Virus record (IMG/VR): IMGVR_UViG_3300030012_001811
Coordinates: 1 to 53,937 of that record
Strand: one strand, 5' to 3'
DNA from: a virus
Length of the DNA: 53,937 bases
In this document: in pieces, positions 42,141 to 50,068 of the stretch
Numbering within the stretch: the stretch's first letter is position 1
Layout of the letters: the number at the start of each line of letters is the position of its first letter
Program-made: the position numbers and the translations under genes
The notes under the pieces: generated by a model
What the model saw: the letters and a program-made list of their open reading frames with translations, nothing else
What the model was told of the DNA's origin: nothing
The model's database searches: none

Positions 42141-42441
42141 CATCTTCTCCCTTAATTAATGACTCGACCATTGCAGCATAAACTGCAGCATCATGAATGG
42201 AGTCCTTGTGTTTTAAGTCGCTGTTTGCAAACCTTGTTATTTTAACAATCATCAGCTCAAACAAATGCCAAATGTTAAAATCATCATTGCTCCTCAGTTC
42301 AACTCCCTTTGGGAACAAAGCTACCATAACCTCACCAACATTTTTATAATTGTCTCCATAAACTCTGTTCCTCTCTCTGAATGTGTTGGCCATCTCCTCG
42401 AGGATCTGAGCTGCATCTTTATTCTTCTTTTTTATAGACAT
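42133..42441 (-). CDS. DUF6378-like protein
   Basis: The start at 42441 was chosen for its GAGGAAGGG site and lysine-rich beginning (MSIKKKNKDAAQILEEMANT). The 102-residue product contains FRERNRVYGDNYKNVGEVMV and NDDFNIWHLFELMIVKITRF, a pattern I recall from DUF6378, a MazG-like all-alpha family in phages. Conserved Asp/Glu residues are consistent with metal binding. A role in nucleotide pools is possible. Confidence 0.6.
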   Translation of the reverse strand: MSIKKKNKDAAQILEEMANTFRERNRVYGDNYKNVGEVMVALFPKGVELRSNDDFNIWHLFELMIVKITRFANSDLKHKDSIHDAAVYAAMVESLIKGEDDE

Positions 42442-42610
42442 GATGTTGTTTCCCTTCCTCGTATGCTTCTTCAACCTTTGTATCATAATCATTTGCTTTG
42501 TCAAGCAGTTCCCTTAACTCATGCATTTGAACAGAGCTTATGTCGAAGATCCTAGCGACCTTTTTATCATCAAGCTCTAAGTCATTGCCAACTATTCTAA
42601 TCCTTTCCAT
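42419..42610 (-). CDS. Small acidic-helical protein
   Basis: The start at 42610 is in a TGATG overlap with the phosphatase stop. The 63-residue product has IRIVGNDLELDDKKVARIFD and a helix (LRELLDKANDYDTKVEEAYE). It overlaps the next gene by 23 bases. Small DNA-binding regulator or unrelated peptide: unknown. Confidence 0.5.
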   Translation of the reverse strand: MERIRIVGNDLELDDKKVARIFDISSVQMHELRELLDKANDYDTKVEEAYEEGKQHHVYKKEE

Positions 42611-43044
42611 CAGAACTCTCCTGCAGCAACTTGGAGACAGGTCAACCCTTCTTTCCTCCACATATCAACGACTACCTTACGATCTTCTAGAACAAACCAA
42701 ACATTTTCTTTCTCAATGTTTTGCTCGAGCATATTTTTCTTGCAGTCGTCATCATGAGACATATCTCCAGTTTTCCTCATTAACAATCTGTCAAATGGAA
42801 TGTCGTTAAGTCTTAACCACTCAGCAGTGTCTTGATGGTGCCACTCATCTCTGGCAGTCATTACAACTATCTCTGTTTCATCATCATGAAGTCTTCTTAA
42901 TATGTTGCAAACATTTTCTATTGGCTTGTCGTCTTTGCCTCTTGAATTAAAAGCATCATAATCTTTTTGGATCCAAAATTTAACACGATGTTGATAATCA
43001 GACAATGTGCCATCGAGATCTGCTATGATTATTCTTTTCTTCAT
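42610..43044 (-). CDS. HAD phosphatase related to T4 PseT 3'-phosphatase domain
   Basis: The start at 43044 is placed by TTAGGGAGA. The 144-residue product has IIIADLDGTLSDYQH (D9, D11, HAD motif I), VVMTARDEWHHQDTAEWLRL (motif II) and the ending VLEDRKVVVDMWRKEGLTCL, closely matching the C-terminus of the T4 PseT polynucleotide 3'-phosphatase domain. The kinase domain is missing, so it acts alone. A 3'-phosphate clean-up of DNA or RNA ends is likely. Confidence 0.8.
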   Translation of the reverse strand: MKKRIIIADLDGTLSDYQHRVKFWIQKDYDAFNSRGKDDKPIENVCNILRRLHDDETEIVVMTARDEWHHQDTAEWLRLNDIPFDRLLMRKTGDMSHDDDCKKNMLEQNIEKENVWFVLEDRKVVVDMWRKEGLTCLQVAAGEF

Positions 43045-43054
43045 AATTTTCTCC

Positions 43055-43615
43055 CTAATTAAATTTCGGTCCATTTATAAAATATGCCAGACTGATCCTA
43101 TCACCATCTGTTACAGGTGTAACCTCATGCCAGAGGTGAGACTTGAAAAGGACAACACTTCCTGGTGTTCTAAATTTTTCTGCTGGCTGTTTATTAATAA
43201 TTAATTCACCTCCAGTGTAAGTTCCCTCAGACAAATTAATTAACATTGTCATCTTGGTGTCAAAAATAATACTGCGAGAAGAATCAGTGTGTGCACCATA
43301 ATGACCTTTGATTTTTGAAGAGTAAACATTTTGCAGTGTAACATCATATATGTTAGGAGGGAATGTAACATAACCAAATTCACAATGACAAGTTCTAATA
43401 ACTTTTTGCACTAAATTTTTAATAGCTGTTGTGTGGTCTCCAAGATAGATCCTCTTTGGTTTTATGTTCTTTTTGAGACTACCATCTGGATTTTGCGCAC
43501 CATCACTTGAATCCTCAATATCAAAATATTTTTCATTGATCTGTTTGTTTGCTGATTTTATTTCTTCTGTCGTCAGTTGTGGTTCATCCCAAACCCAAAA
43601 ATCATAAAAACTCAT
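43055..43615 (-). CDS. 2OG-Fe(II) oxygenase, PKHD-type
   Basis: The 186-residue product has YGAHTDSS (H109, D111) and FKSHLWHEVTPVTDGDRISL (H163 and R173), the iron and 2-oxoglutarate residues of PKHD-type hydroxylases, with GGELII in the strand before. It is unlike the other 2OG gene at 39872, so the phage carries two distinct classes. Substrates are unknown. The gene overlaps the HTH gene start by 4 bases and lies 10 bases before the phosphatase gene. Confidence 0.82.
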   Translation of the reverse strand: MSFYDFWVWDEPQLTTEEIKSANKQINEKYFDIEDSSDGAQNPDGSLKKNIKPKRIYLGDHTTAIKNLVQKVIRTCHCEFGYVTFPPNIYDVTLQNVYSSKIKGHYGAHTDSSRSIIFDTKMTMLINLSEGTYTGGELIINKQPAEKFRTPGSVVLFKSHLWHEVTPVTDGDRISLAYFINGPKFN

Positions 43616-43878
43616 TTCACACTCCCTAATAATTTTTTCTGAATATTTTTCAAAAGATTTTTCATTTTATTATTCTTCTTATCAACCTCATCCATAGCAA
43701 TCTTCAGATCCTTAAATAATTTTCTGTGCTTGAATGGTTTGACTTTGTAAATGACATATCTAACTTTTGACTCATGCATGCCAACGATCTCACCTATCTG
43801 CCTCATAGTTTTGCCCTCAGATCTCAAGTCATGTATCTTGATTGCGAGATCCTCGCTATATAATTTTTTCCTGCCCAT
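43612..43878 (-). CDS. Helix-turn-helix DNA-binding protein
   Basis: The 88-residue product has a resolvase-type HTH at residues 6-45 (GRKKLYSEDLAIKIHDLRSE, KTMRQIGEIVGMHESKVRYV) and a coiled, Lys-rich tail (KNNKMKNLLKNIQKKLLG). It is likely a regulator or small DNA-binding accessory. It is immediately downstream of ThyX with an 8-base gap. No operator is assigned. Confidence 0.7.
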   Translation of the reverse strand: MGRKKLYSEDLAIKIHDLRSEGKTMRQIGEIVGMHESKVRYVIYKVKPFKHRKLFKDLKIAMDEVDKKNNKMKNLLKNIQKKLLGSVK

Positions 43879-43886
43879 TGCCTAAC

Positions 43887-44534
43887 CTATTTATTTAAAG
43901 CTTTATACATAGATGGTGCAGCCCACTCTGTAGGAGTTAAAAATGGTTCTGCCCATGGGTGCTCTTTCACTACCTCATCAACCATAAGCTTAAACACCTC
44001 TTGATATTCACCTTGTGCTCTCGGTGATAAACGAGACTTTGCCATCTCACTCAAAGTTCGCAGATTGAACTTTGCGACAATGTTGGTGTGAATGTTTGTT
44101 GGCAATATCCCTCTAGCATCTTCTGCAGGGATATCCAGAGACCTCAATGCTTGATATTGATCATTTATAACTTTCATGGCAGTGTTATAGATCAACCTTG
44201 CATCTTCATTGTCTGATATTCTTGGTGGCGTATAATATCCAAAACCTTGCATGTCAACTGTTCTCTGAGATTGTTGAGCGTATGAACCTTGACGTGTCCT
44301 AACAAACTGATGGGTGAACCCTCTTGTCACATCCCTGATATCAAAGGTGTAGTCAATGAACTCCCAAGAGGATCTTATGGTCTGTAGCATGTAGTCAAGT
44401 TCTGCCTGCTTCTTTTCATCATCCCATTGAGAGACTTTTTCATAAGCATCCTCATCATTCATCAACCTTGTGTTTTTTGTAAACAGCAATAAGTTCACTG
44501 CATCTGACGTCGCATTAATTAATTTCACTTTCAT
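43887..44534 (-). CDS. thyX: Flavin-dependent thymidylate synthase
   Basis: The 215-residue product carries the ThyX signature region as FVRTRQGSYAQQSQR, where the usual RHRxxSxxxxSxR reads RTRxxSxxxxSxR (His to Thr). The C-terminal half has TNIHTNIVAKFNLRTLSEMA and RLSPRAQGEYQEVFKLM, as in ThyX. It makes dTMP from dUMP with FAD and methylene-tetrahydrofolate. A GAAAGGAAT ribosome site is present. Neighbour genes include a flavin/NAD-binding protein, and no ribonucleotide reductase is seen. Confidence 0.88.
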   Translation of the reverse strand: MKVKLINATSDAVNLLLFTKNTRLMNDEDAYEKVSQWDDEKKQAELDYMLQTIRSSWEFIDYTFDIRDVTRGFTHQFVRTRQGSYAQQSQRTVDMQGFGYYTPPRISDNEDARLIYNTAMKVINDQYQALRSLDIPAEDARGILPTNIHTNIVAKFNLRTLSEMAKSRLSPRAQGEYQEVFKLMVDEVVKEHPWAEPFLTPTEWAAPSMYKALNK

Positions 44535-45466
44535 GCTTTCATTCCTTTCTGATTATGCATAAGTCTTGTGTAGCCACTGCTACCTCTGATAAACCTCTCA
44601 ATGTGTTGACAATCTTCAACAACATCATCGAGAAGCAACTGTCGCCAAGTCGCAAAACGACCTAGTGAATATATACCATACTTGGTTGTCATTTCAAATA
44701 TGAATTGTTTCCTCAGATCCTCATCGATGGGTCTGATCTTTCCATACAGTTGATTTGATTGCTCCATGTGATGGATCTTGTAAGCTCGGATGCCGAAGTC
44801 CTCTTTGAGCACCTCCATTAAATGTGGTCCAGGAATTGACTCTGGTTTGCGAACGAACTCTGATATTATTATATTGCCTATAATGGAAACTCTATAAAAT
44901 GGTAACTTTGGATCTGGGTAATAAATAGTTTGATAAACATTACACTCTGGATCCAAGATAGTTCCCTTTTGCGTCCATATCTGTTGATGAGGAAACTCTG
45001 GTATATCTTGCCAACCTATTATCTTCATCAGTGTGGGCATTGGTATAGTAGATATGATTGGCTGTTCAGTTCTCTCTATGACACTCTTGCTCAAGCTCAT
45101 ACCATATCTCATCTTGCAATTGCTTGCCATCATTTTTATAAGTTCCCATGGAGCTATAAACCTGTCTGATGGATCCAAATTATTTATGGATCTGCTGAGT
45201 ATAGCTCCTGTGACTTTTTGAGAATATAAATTACTTAGTCGAAGGTTTGGAGTTGTGTGAATTTTGTCATGGTATTTTATGGCTTTGTGCACACGAACTT
45301 TTTTGAATGGTATGGCACAAGCTGTCCCAACTTTGTCAGTTCTAAATCTTAACAATGCTCCATGATTGTTCGGGAGATCTTTTTGTGCCTCGTGGACTTC
45401 AACGTCAAACCCACGAAGCATATTCCCTGCTAACAAACCTGCTAAGCCTGCACCATAAATAATCAT
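44531..45466 (-). CDS. FAD/NAD(P)-binding Rossmann protein
   Basis: The 311-residue product begins MIIYGAGLAGLLAGNMLRGF, a GxGxxG dinucleotide-binding fold followed by an acidic residue at the end of strand 2 (EVHEAQ), consistent with FAD or NAD binding. The rest is not assignable. It is coupled to ThyX by a 4-base overlap. A role in supplying reduced flavin or in modifying another substrate is inference. The family looks phage-specific. Confidence 0.65.
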   Translation of the reverse strand: MIIYGAGLAGLLAGNMLRGFDVEVHEAQKDLPNNHGALLRFRTDKVGTACAIPFKKVRVHKAIKYHDKIHTTPNLRLSNLYSQKVTGAILSRSINNLDPSDRFIAPWELIKMMASNCKMRYGMSLSKSVIERTEQPIISTIPMPTLMKIIGWQDIPEFPHQQIWTQKGTILDPECNVYQTIYYPDPKLPFYRVSIIGNIIISEFVRKPESIPGPHLMEVLKEDFGIRAYKIHHMEQSNQLYGKIRPIDEDLRKQFIFEMTTKYGIYSLGRFATWRQLLLDDVVEDCQHIERFIRGSSGYTRLMHNQKGMKA

Positions 45467-46047
45467 ACCAATTCAACCCTTCCTTTTTTAAGATCGTGAG
45501 CAACATCTTCTCTCACTCCAGCTTTTAAGATGTCGAACTCTTTTGACTTCTCGATCAACAGCTCATAATTGATCCCACCTTTGTTAGCCATGATGATCTC
45601 AAAAATGTGCCAAGCACGAGTGCCAGTCTTTCTAGGATTTTCCTTGACAACAGCTTTTACCACCTTGTCATAAAAAGCACCTCTCCCTCTGGAGACCTTT
45701 GCATCATCCTTGATGATCTTGGCAACAGTGGGTGCATTCTTTTTTGCGAAGTCGCTGATCTTGGATCCATTCCAACGAGTTGATGCCACTGGCACATCCA
45801 TGCCATTTATAAGATTAAATAATCTGACACCACCTTTTGCTTTGTCAGAAAACCTGCTGACAGGCTTTTTGGAGTACTTGTTATATATCTCTGCTAGCTT
45901 TGCAGTGGATACATTAACATTGTTGTAGATCTCGAGTGCACTAGAAAAATGGAGAGATCCATTTTGCATAACCTCAGCAACATCTCTGCTAACGTAGGCT
46001 TTCACTTCAAGAGTTTTTAAGTCGATTGAATAACATTTGTCTAACAT
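45463..46047 (-). CDS. Hypothetical protein with possible winged-helix C-terminus
   Basis: The start at 46047 is set by the AGAAAGGAAA site of cassette P3. The 194-residue product has VASTRWNGSKISDFAKKNAP, a basic middle, and a C-terminal AWHIFEIIMANKGGINYELL that resembles a winged-helix or similar nucleic acid-binding domain. It is the first gene after a promoter cassette, so it is probably well expressed. No family is recognised. Confidence 0.6.
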   Translation of the reverse strand: MLDKCYSIDLKTLEVKAYVSRDVAEVMQNGSLHFSSALEIYNNVNVSTAKLAEIYNKYSKKPVSRFSDKAKGGVRLFNLINGMDVPVASTRWNGSKISDFAKKNAPTVAKIIKDDAKVSRGRGAFYDKVVKAVVKENPRKTGTRAWHIFEIIMANKGGINYELLIEKSKEFDILKAGVREDVAHDLKKGRVELV

Positions 46048-46143
46048 GATTTTTTCCTTTCTCAGTATCAATAGAGATTAGTATGTCTTATTTTTTGCAA
46101 AAAGAAAAGGATTTTCTTTCCCTTTAAAATCAAACACTTAACA
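46048..46143 (-). promoter_or_regulatory. Regulatory cassette P3
   Basis: On the minus strand, TTAAGTGTTTGATTTTAAAGG follows the UvrD stop codon, then an A/T hairpin (AAAGAAAA/TTTTCTTT), then -10 CATACT (46080-46085) with a weak -35 (TTTTCT, 17-base spacer), and GATACTGAGAAAGGAAAAAA. The downstream half matches P1 and P2, the -35 is poorer. Confidence 0.65.
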
Positions 46144-47607
46144 TCATAATGCATAATAACGCAATCCTCTGGGTCTCATAATATACAAATTTTCTTTTGC
46201 TCTGGTGACAGCAACATACCAAACTCTGTTCTCTTCATCGGTGTGAGAGTTCTCCCAACTTAATCTCCCCATGTCAGTCGCCAATGCAACATTGTCTGCC
46301 TCACCACCTTTACTCTGATGGATCGTTGATATAACTATCCTAGGCTTGTCGCTGAATTTTTCTCCATTGCGCAAACAGGATCTCAGATACTCTCTTTCAT
46401 CTGGTGCTATGCCTCTCAACATTCTCATCCAATCGTAGTTCCTTGCCTCTTCTGGCAAACCGAAGTCACTTAAATTATAAACATCTTTGTTTTTTAATTT
46501 TATATTGGATCCAAAAAACTGAATCATATTTTTTGCTTCGAACAAAGTTATGCCTTTGCCCTTCCTGACTTTCTCCCATGAGGTGATGGCACGAGTTTCA
46601 TCTGACTCAAGAGAGTGCTGACCATTGTAGAGATATCCATAACCTTGTTGACGAGCAACTTTCTGAAAACGATTTAAAAGATATTTTGACCGACTCATAC
46701 ACAACCATGTTTTCTGGTCAGAAAAATCTATCTGCTGTTCATCAGCCAAATGCTCAACCATGCCGACCTCTGTTTTTGGACTCCATGGTTTCATATATCT
46801 TTTCTTAATCCTCTTGACAATGTCAGATGCGATGTTGTGAACAGATCTTGGTATCCTATAACTTTGTGGCAAGATATGCCTGTCACCTTTTAAGCTTAAA
46901 AATTTATTCACATCAGCTCCAGCCCAACCAAAGATAGCTTGGTCATCATCACCTGCAATGTAAACCTCTTGTGCCTCAGATGATAAACTGATGGCCATCT
47001 TGTATTGCAAAGAACTCAGATCCTGTGCCTCATCAAATATACAAATGTCCACTGGCAGAGGTGAATTGTATCTCTCCAACATGTCTGTGAAATCCAAAAG
47101 ACCATTTTCTTTTTTGTAAACTCTCAATGCAGAGTCGTATTGCTTAACTGCATGCAAAGTCAAATCATCAACATTGGAATAATTATATTGTTGCTCAACA
47201 GATCTTATGCCAACCCTAGCGAGTGACTCAATCCGTGAGCACTTGTCTCCAAGTCCATAGCCAGTATGGATCCCGAGATCCTCGTCATAGATTCCTTTGA
47301 ACTCAACTCCCAGAGCTTTGCCTAAACTCCTGTAATGCGTATTTGTCATCACCTCATCTCTCTGCAAGCCTAACTGTTTGAAAGCAAGAGAGTGCAAAGT
47401 TCTAAAATATGGAAACCTACTCTCATCAAAACCGAACTGCACCATTGCTCTTTCTTGTGCTTCATATGCAGCTTTCCTAGTGAAAGCAAGATATGCTATT
47501 TTTTCAGGAGCCACTCCCCTCTTCAGACTGCTCTCCACTATCTTCAGCAGAGTTGTTGTCTTTCCTGTTCCTGGTGGTCCCAGTATTATCTGGACAAACC
47601 TTTTCAT
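46144..47607 (-). CDS. UvrD/Rep-like superfamily 1 helicase
   Basis: The 487-residue product has QIILGPPGTGKTTTLLKIVE (K16, Walker A), AYLAFTRKAAYEAQERAM (motif Ia), VDICIFDEAQDLSSLQYKMA (motif II), GDDDQAIFGWAGADVNKFL (motif III), and ISTIHQSKGGEADNVALATD plus VWYVAVTRAKENLYIMRPRG (motifs V and VI). It is shorter than bacterial UvrD (about 720) and lacks a long 2B insertion. It probably unwinds DNA ahead of the polymerase or in recombination. Confidence 0.88.
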   Translation of the reverse strand: MKRFVQIILGPPGTGKTTTLLKIVESSLKRGVAPEKIAYLAFTRKAAYEAQERAMVQFGFDESRFPYFRTLHSLAFKQLGLQRDEVMTNTHYRSLGKALGVEFKGIYDEDLGIHTGYGLGDKCSRIESLARVGIRSVEQQYNYSNVDDLTLHAVKQYDSALRVYKKENGLLDFTDMLERYNSPLPVDICIFDEAQDLSSLQYKMAISLSSEAQEVYIAGDDDQAIFGWAGADVNKFLSLKGDRHILPQSYRIPRSVHNIASDIVKRIKKRYMKPWSPKTEVGMVEHLADEQQIDFSDQKTWLCMSRSKYLLNRFQKVARQQGYGYLYNGQHSLESDETRAITSWEKVRKGKGITLFEAKNMIQFFGSNIKLKNKDVYNLSDFGLPEEARNYDWMRMLRGIAPDEREYLRSCLRNGEKFSDKPRIVISTIHQSKGGEADNVALATDMGRLSWENSHTDEENRVWYVAVTRAKENLYIMRPRGLRYYAL

Positions 47608-47668
47608 CTTTTTCCTTTCTCAACTTCCACAAGATCCATTCATAATATCTTTCTGGTTCTTTATCCAT
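47504..47668 (-). CDS. Possible small protein overlapping the helicase start
   Basis: The frame starts in a TAATG overlap with the primase stop (47668) and ends 104 bases inside the helicase gene. The first 20 residues (MDKEPERYYEWILWKLRKEK) look like a real helical peptide. The rest, read in another frame of the helicase gene, is low in information. It may serve to couple helicase translation to primase translation. Confidence 0.35.
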   Translation of the reverse strand: MDKEPERYYEWILWKLRKEKDEKVCPDNTGTTRNRKDNNSAEDSGEQSEEGSGS

Positions 47669-49197
47669 TAAAACTCATCTGTTACTGTTGATGGTATATC
47701 AAGTTCTTCATCATCATAAAACTCTGGTGCTGGCACAGACCAAACCTTCACAGGCTTTGATTTTATTCTGAATGCTTTTCTGTCACCACCTAAGTTCCTC
47801 AACCAAGACCATATCTGATGTTGACTTGGATACCTAAATCTTCTCGAGTCAAGATATATAAATAAATCCTCTGACCTAAAATAAACTTTGCCATCATCTG
47901 AATCATGCCATGGCTTGGCATTCATTATTTCATCTTTGTGTCTGGCTTGAACTTTACCAGTCAAAAATGAATCTAATACTTTTTCAAATTGACCTTGTGG
48001 TGATGCATCATCTGGATCCACGACAACTTCAACAGAACTCAACAACTCATTTATCCTTTGTTCCCACTTGGGTGCTGGCATAGTGCTAGGACATTTGTTA
48101 AGCTTTTCAACGCAAAGTTTTTGCAACTGCCTTTGATCTAGTAGTTGAGGTGTTGTGACCTCAATCCTTTCTCCTTGGATCTCGATGTACCATCTGACTG
48201 ACGATCTGTTTTCTGTTTCATATTTTGTTATGGCATCAATGTTTATTGTTGCACCACCTCCCACACCACCAATCCCAAAAGACCTTTTCATGCATTTTGA
48301 TTTTTCACAATAGTTGCATATGGGTGCTTGTTTGCAAGTGTAAGCATAATCTTTTTTGCTAACTCCCTTGATTAAAGTATTGACTTCACTGGATGGCAAA
48401 GGTGTTGCGACATGCTCATAATTAAACTTCATAAGATCCTCTTGCCAGTCGTCTGGATTCTTCTTGCGATAGTAAACACCGACATTAAACAAAGAAATGT
48501 TTCTTCCTCCCTCTGGGAAACCCATTGTCATGATATGTTGCAAGCATGGTGGACCATCATCAAAATGACTAACAAGCTCTGGTTTGTAACTATCAAGCTC
48601 CTCAAACGTGGTTGTTTTCTTTTCAGCAACTTTTATAAAATTTTTAAGATCTAATTTTTTGCCATTGTGGATTGCATATCGTTCTGTATCGTCACCATTC
48701 CAGTAACAAAGATTTATCCAGTTGCCTCTGTCTCTCTCATTGGCTCTACTTATTTGTTTCGGGAATATCTCTGCACCACCATAACCTAGTGTGGCTGCAA
48801 ACTCATTAAGCTTTGCCACCATATCAATGGCAGGTATAGCAGGATCACAAAATAGATACAAGTGAGCACCACCAGACTTAGACCTGCAAAGTACCAATGG
48901 TGTCTTATTGATTTTCTTCTCGAGTTGTTCAAGCGATTCATTCAACTTTACCTCCCCTCTTATGTCAACGTCAATAACTCCAAAATTGCAAGAGTTGTTT
49001 TCACGCAACATTATTATCCCTAATATATATTCACCACCATCAAGGTGTTCTTTAAAATGCTCCTCAGTTGCTGGCTCTGCTACTGTGACTGCTCTCCCAG
49101 ACATCTTGCCATCTGCTTCTTTTTTCTGAACTCTGTATTGACCATGAGCCAACTCATAGCCTTTGAAAAGTTTCATAAACTTTTTTATTGGATCCAT
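47668..49197 (-). CDS. Archaeo-eukaryotic type primase (AEP)
   Basis: The 509-residue product has the AEP core: NSCNFGVIDVDIRGEVKL (catalytic DxD), VLCRSKSGGAHLYLFCD (the SGGxH motif) and NWINLCYWNGDDTERYAI. A cysteine cluster CKQAPICNYCEKSKC at about 290-305 is a zinc site. The C-terminal third resembles a PriCT-like helical part. It makes primers for replication. It is followed by the helicase, a common pairing in phages. The ribosome site is CAGAAAGGAATAATA. Confidence 0.82.
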   Translation of the reverse strand: MDPIKKFMKLFKGYELAHGQYRVQKKEADGKMSGRAVTVAEPATEEHFKEHLDGGEYILGIIMLRENNSCNFGVIDVDIRGEVKLNESLEQLEKKINKTPLVLCRSKSGGAHLYLFCDPAIPAIDMVAKLNEFAATLGYGGAEIFPKQISRANERDRGNWINLCYWNGDDTERYAIHNGKKLDLKNFIKVAEKKTTTFEELDSYKPELVSHFDDGPPCLQHIMTMGFPEGGRNISLFNVGVYYRKKNPDDWQEDLMKFNYEHVATPLPSSEVNTLIKGVSKKDYAYTCKQAPICNYCEKSKCMKRSFGIGGVGGGATINIDAITKYETENRSSVRWYIEIQGERIEVTTPQLLDQRQLQKLCVEKLNKCPSTMPAPKWEQRINELLSSVEVVVDPDDASPQGQFEKVLDSFLTGKVQARHKDEIMNAKPWHDSDDGKVYFRSEDLFIYLDSRRFRYPSQHQIWSWLRNLGGDRKAFRIKSKPVKVWSVPAPEFYDDEELDIPSTVTDEF

Positions 49198-49220
49198 TAT
49201 TATTCCTTTCTGAGTCGTCA

Positions 49221-49245
49221 GGGAGGAGTTGAAGGATCTCCTCCC
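49221..49245 (-). terminator. GGGAGGAG/CTCCTCCC hairpin
   Basis: An 8-bp perfect stem with a 9-base loop lies 37 bases after the stop of the SSB-like gene and 24 bases before the primase start. No T run follows on the minus strand. A processing or stability element is more likely than a full terminator. Confidence 0.5.
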
Positions 49246-49281
49246 CTAGACAATGCAATGTTAACAAGCAGTATTGGCAGA

Positions 49282-50067
49282 CTACATTACATCATCATCT
49301 TGTGACTCAGGAGAAACCTTAACATCTCCTTGTGCAACTTGTGCTTTAAAATTTCTAGCAGCAAGATAAATTTCTTCACCTTGTGGGTGGTTTTGAATTA
49401 TGCCACCAGACTTTGCGTCATGGTTCATTTTAAATGACCAACCAAACCATGAACCTTGATCATTCTTTTCTGGCACAGTTGTTAGCTGATATGATGTGAA
49501 AAACATTGCTGGGTTAATAACTTGCCCATCTGCTTCAATCATAAGCCTGTTCATCATAGTGTTCCATGTGCGAGCTTTTTTAAATTGTGACTTGCTCATA
49601 GACAGAACTGCTGGAGTGTATCCATCATCATCAATTAAGAAAACAAAGTATTCACCAGTGATAACAATCTCATTGCCCTCATCAGTAAAATATTCACCCT
49701 TGTCTCCTCTGGAACATTTCTCCAAAACCTTTTCATCAGATCCATGATCTGCTACCAAGCCACCACGATCCTTTTTCCATTCAATGTGCGCACGTCTGTA
49801 GCTGATTGGCACGACCTCAATGCCTTTCTCTCCATTGATTGCTTTGTTCGCAACATTGTCCAAGATCATTCCTGGCTCTGCTCCTGCGACATATGCACCA
49901 TTGGCTTTGTTAACTTGGTCAGACATTTGTTGAAGAATAGATAATCTGGGAATCATCATATCTTCTTGCGACATCTTCTCCTGTCCAGCACCTGCGTCCT
50001 GCAGCAACATTGCTGAATTAATATTTGAAACATTTGTTTCTTTTTTCTTAGTTACATTGTTTGCCAT
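49282..50067 (-). CDS. Putative single-stranded DNA-binding protein
   Basis: The 261-residue product has a disordered N-terminus, a beta-rich body (VVPISYRRAHIEWKKDRGGL, NEIVITGEYFVFLIDDDGYT, MFFTSYQLTTVPEKNDQGSW), and an acidic tail (SPESQDDDVM), as found in phage SSB proteins. It lies upstream of the primase and is followed by a hairpin, and has an AAGGAGAAAA site, which fits high expression. No exact family name can be given. Confidence 0.5.
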   Translation of the reverse strand: MANNVTKKKETNVSNINSAMLLQDAGAGQEKMSQEDMMIPRLSILQQMSDQVNKANGAYVAGAEPGMILDNVANKAINGEKGIEVVPISYRRAHIEWKKDRGGLVADHGSDEKVLEKCSRGDKGEYFTDEGNEIVITGEYFVFLIDDDGYTPAVLSMSKSQFKKARTWNTMMNRLMIEADGQVINPAMFFTSYQLTTVPEKNDQGSWFGWSFKMNHDAKSGGIIQNHPQGEEIYLAARNFKAQVAQGDVKVSPESQDDDVM

Positions 50068-50068
50068 T

